DNA of 32,465 bases from an uncultured Eubacteriales bacterium. Lineage in GTDB: Bacteria; Bacillota; Clostridia; Lachnospirales; CAMVHY01. Position 1 is the stretch's first letter, and each line of letters starts with the position of its first letter. The position numbers were made by a program, and so were the translations under genes. Shown in pieces: positions 31,216 through 32,465 of the stretch. The notes beneath the pieces are model-generated. The model had not been told where the DNA came from and ran no database searches. It saw only the letters and a program-made list of their open reading frames with translations. Location: positions 1 to 32,465 of the forward strand of contig CAOVHW010000010.1 in NCBI GenBank assembly GCA_948543815.1, read 5' to 3'.

Positions 31216-32412
31216 GTGGAAGATTTTATAAGTTATTGTAATAGTTTAAATCTGGGAAATGAAAATAATTTTAAAGATAATGTATTGAAAGCTGTATCAA
31301 ATTTTGAAAATTTGAGTATTGAAGAAAGAAATAAATTTAATACAGATAAACTTAAGGAAATAAAAAATAAACAGTTAAGAGCAGAACTTTTTTGTTTTGT
31401 GAAGGATAGTAATCTAATGAAAGTTCAGACAGAAAAGAGTGCATTGGCCAAAGAATTATTAGATTTAAAGAAAAATGAAAATGTTTCAAATGAAAAGTGT
31501 AAAGAAATTATTAATCCGGTGTCACGTGTAATGCTTTATTATTATGCTAGTAGTTCAAAAAAATCAGATGATGCATGCCAATTGGTTTCAGCAAAAGATT
31601 TTTATTCAATTGAATTTATTAAAATTTTATTTAATAATGAAAATGAATTTATTAAAAAAGATTTAAAGAGAAAATTATTGAAAGAATTGTCACCGAATTC
31701 TGATGGTGTTTTTGAAAATTTAAATAAACCAACTGTGAATATTTTTGAAAATATTAAGAAGCGTAATTCTTCAGAAAACAATTTATCTGCGTGGCTCGCT
31801 TGGGTTTATGCAAATTTTAATTATTACGATCAAACTACAAGAAATTTTGCACTTATACCAGAAGAATTAAGCTGGCAAACACTTTCTTCGCTTTTGGAAA
31901 TTAACCAAAATAAGCCCGATAATGTTAATATTACTATTGACCATATAAATTTATTGCCTGAGAGAGATCGGAAAAATGCCATTGAAAATAAAATAGTGCA
32001 AAACAAATTAAAGAATAGTAGAAAAAATAATGGAATAGGTATAGGATTTGGTATAGTTTCTATGATTGGTAGTATAGTAGGTTTGGTTTGCATTGGACTA
32101 TTTGTAGCGGTAAACCCTTTCGCTTGGTTAGGTGGAATTTGTGCACTTATAATTGGTGCAGTTGTTACTGGCGTGACAAGTTACAACCATAGAAAAATAA
32201 ATTCAGTTTTAAATCCACCTAAACCAAAATCTCAAGTGAAAGAACCACTTTTAAATAATCAGGAAGTAAATATTGATAAATCATATGTAAAAGAAAGAAC
32301 AAGTGTAATAAAAAAAGTAGAGCAAGCGAAAGAGGAAACGCAAAATCAACAGGAGGAAAAACCAAATAACTTAAAAGGACAAGGAAATGACGAACCAAAT
32401 TTTCCTGCTTAA
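31216..32412 (+). CDS. Unrecognised protein with a C-terminal hydrophobic hairpin and polar tail
   Basis: I do not recognise this protein of 398 residues. The GTG at 31216-31218 is chosen because AGAAGGTGA lies five bases upstream and the promoter overlaps the only earlier ATG (31168). The N-terminal 270 residues are polar and predicted helical (KDNVLKAVSNFENLSIEERN, SRVMLYYYASSSKKSDDACQ), with short Trp/Tyr-rich patches (SAWLAWVYANFNYYD). Residues about 274-325 are a two-lobed hydrophobic stretch (IGIGFGIVSMIGSIVGLVCIG, FAWLGGICALIIGAVVTGV in parts). A polar tail rich in Lys, Glu, Gln and Pro of some 70 residues follows. No signal peptide. It follows the 29353 gene on the same strand but has its own promoter. 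Confidence 0.8.
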   Translation: MEDFISYCNSLNLGNENNFKDNVLKAVSNFENLSIEERNKFNTDKLKEIKNKQLRAELFCFVKDSNLMKVQTEKSALAKELLDLKKNENVSNEKCKEIINPVSRVMLYYYASSSKKSDDACQLVSAKDFYSIEFIKILFNNENEFIKKDLKRKLLKELSPNSDGVFENLNKPTVNIFENIKKRNSSENNLSAWLAWVYANFNYYDQTTRNFALIPEELSWQTLSSLLEINQNKPDNVNITIDHINLLPERDRKNAIENKIVQNKLKNSRKNNGIGIGFGIVSMIGSIVGLVCIGLFVAVNPFAWLGGICALIIGAVVTGVTSYNHRKINSVLNPPKPKSQVKEPLLNNQEVNIDKSYVKERTSVIKKVEQAKEETQNQQEEKPNNLKGQGNDEPNFPA

Positions 32413-32413
32413 G

Positions 32414-32441
32414 AATAATCCGATATAGCGGATTATTTTTT
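32414..32441 (+). terminator. Terminator after the 31216-32412 gene
   Basis: AATAATCCG (32414-32422) and CGGATTATT (32429-32437) form a perfect 9-bp stem with a 6-nt loop and a T-run, directly behind the stop codon. Confidence 0.88.
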
Positions 32442-32465
32442 TTGTGGAAAATTTTTTTAAGGAAA

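Overview
This is a strongly AT-rich chromosomal segment from a bacterium. It looks like a low-GC, endospore-forming member of the Bacillota. The evidence is a spore protease (gpr), the sporulation membrane protein YlbJ, a GerS-like lipoprotein next to an alanine racemase, HrcA, GdpP, a short Sec-independent YidC, and strong AGGAGG-type ribosome binding sites. The class cannot be settled from this window. No IS element, integrase, phage gene or CRISPR array is visible, and one tRNA gene is present.

Layout. 1-1450: an orphan gene for a protein with about 17-residue repeats and a C-terminal hydrophobic hairpin. 1467-3800: gpr and a CorC-type CBS membrane protein, divergent. 3850-6270: the rpmH-rnpA-yidD-yidC-khpB (jag) operon, without dnaA upstream or mnmE downstream. 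6330-8460: GerS-like lipoprotein, alr and mazF. 8450-10950: ylbJ and a secreted GLUG-repeat protein. 11080-13230: asparagine synthetase fused in frame to thioredoxin. 13350-17660: an M29 aminopeptidase facing addA. 17700-19350: yfcE, hrcA and tRNA-Leu in one transcription direction. 19430-21840: a class A penicillin-binding protein. 21910-26090: the ychF, MazG-like, gdpP, glcK operon. 26330-29290: a lone EcfA ATPase and a cytoplasmic GH13 amylase. 29350-32412: two more orphan genes with C-terminal hydrophobic hairpins.

How the genes fit together. Most of the window is housekeeping. It covers ribosome and RNase P supply coupled to membrane insertion (rpmH cluster), cell-wall synthesis (alr, PBP1, c-di-AMP turnover by GdpP), sugar use (GH13 amylase, glucokinase), stress and translation quality control (HrcA, YchF, MazF) and spore biology (gpr, ylbJ, the GerS-like protein).

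The unusual points are these. (i) Three unrecognised proteins, near positions 200, 29350 and 31200, share one architecture: a large polar, repeat-prone N-terminal part, one two-lobed hydrophobic hairpin, and a polar tail. Each has its own promoter and terminator. They are the best candidates for something undescribed. (ii) AsnB has lost its stop codon and reads straight through the trx ribosome binding site, giving an AsnB-Trx fusion plus a probable internal start for free thioredoxin. (iii) gpr lacks any standard start codon in frame with its conserved N-terminal RTDLA motif, so it has either a near-cognate start or a frameshift. (iv) Several regulatory layouts are odd. A palindrome spans two divergent promoters, a tRNA lies 8 nt behind hrcA, and a terminator T-tract abuts the addA ribosome binding site.
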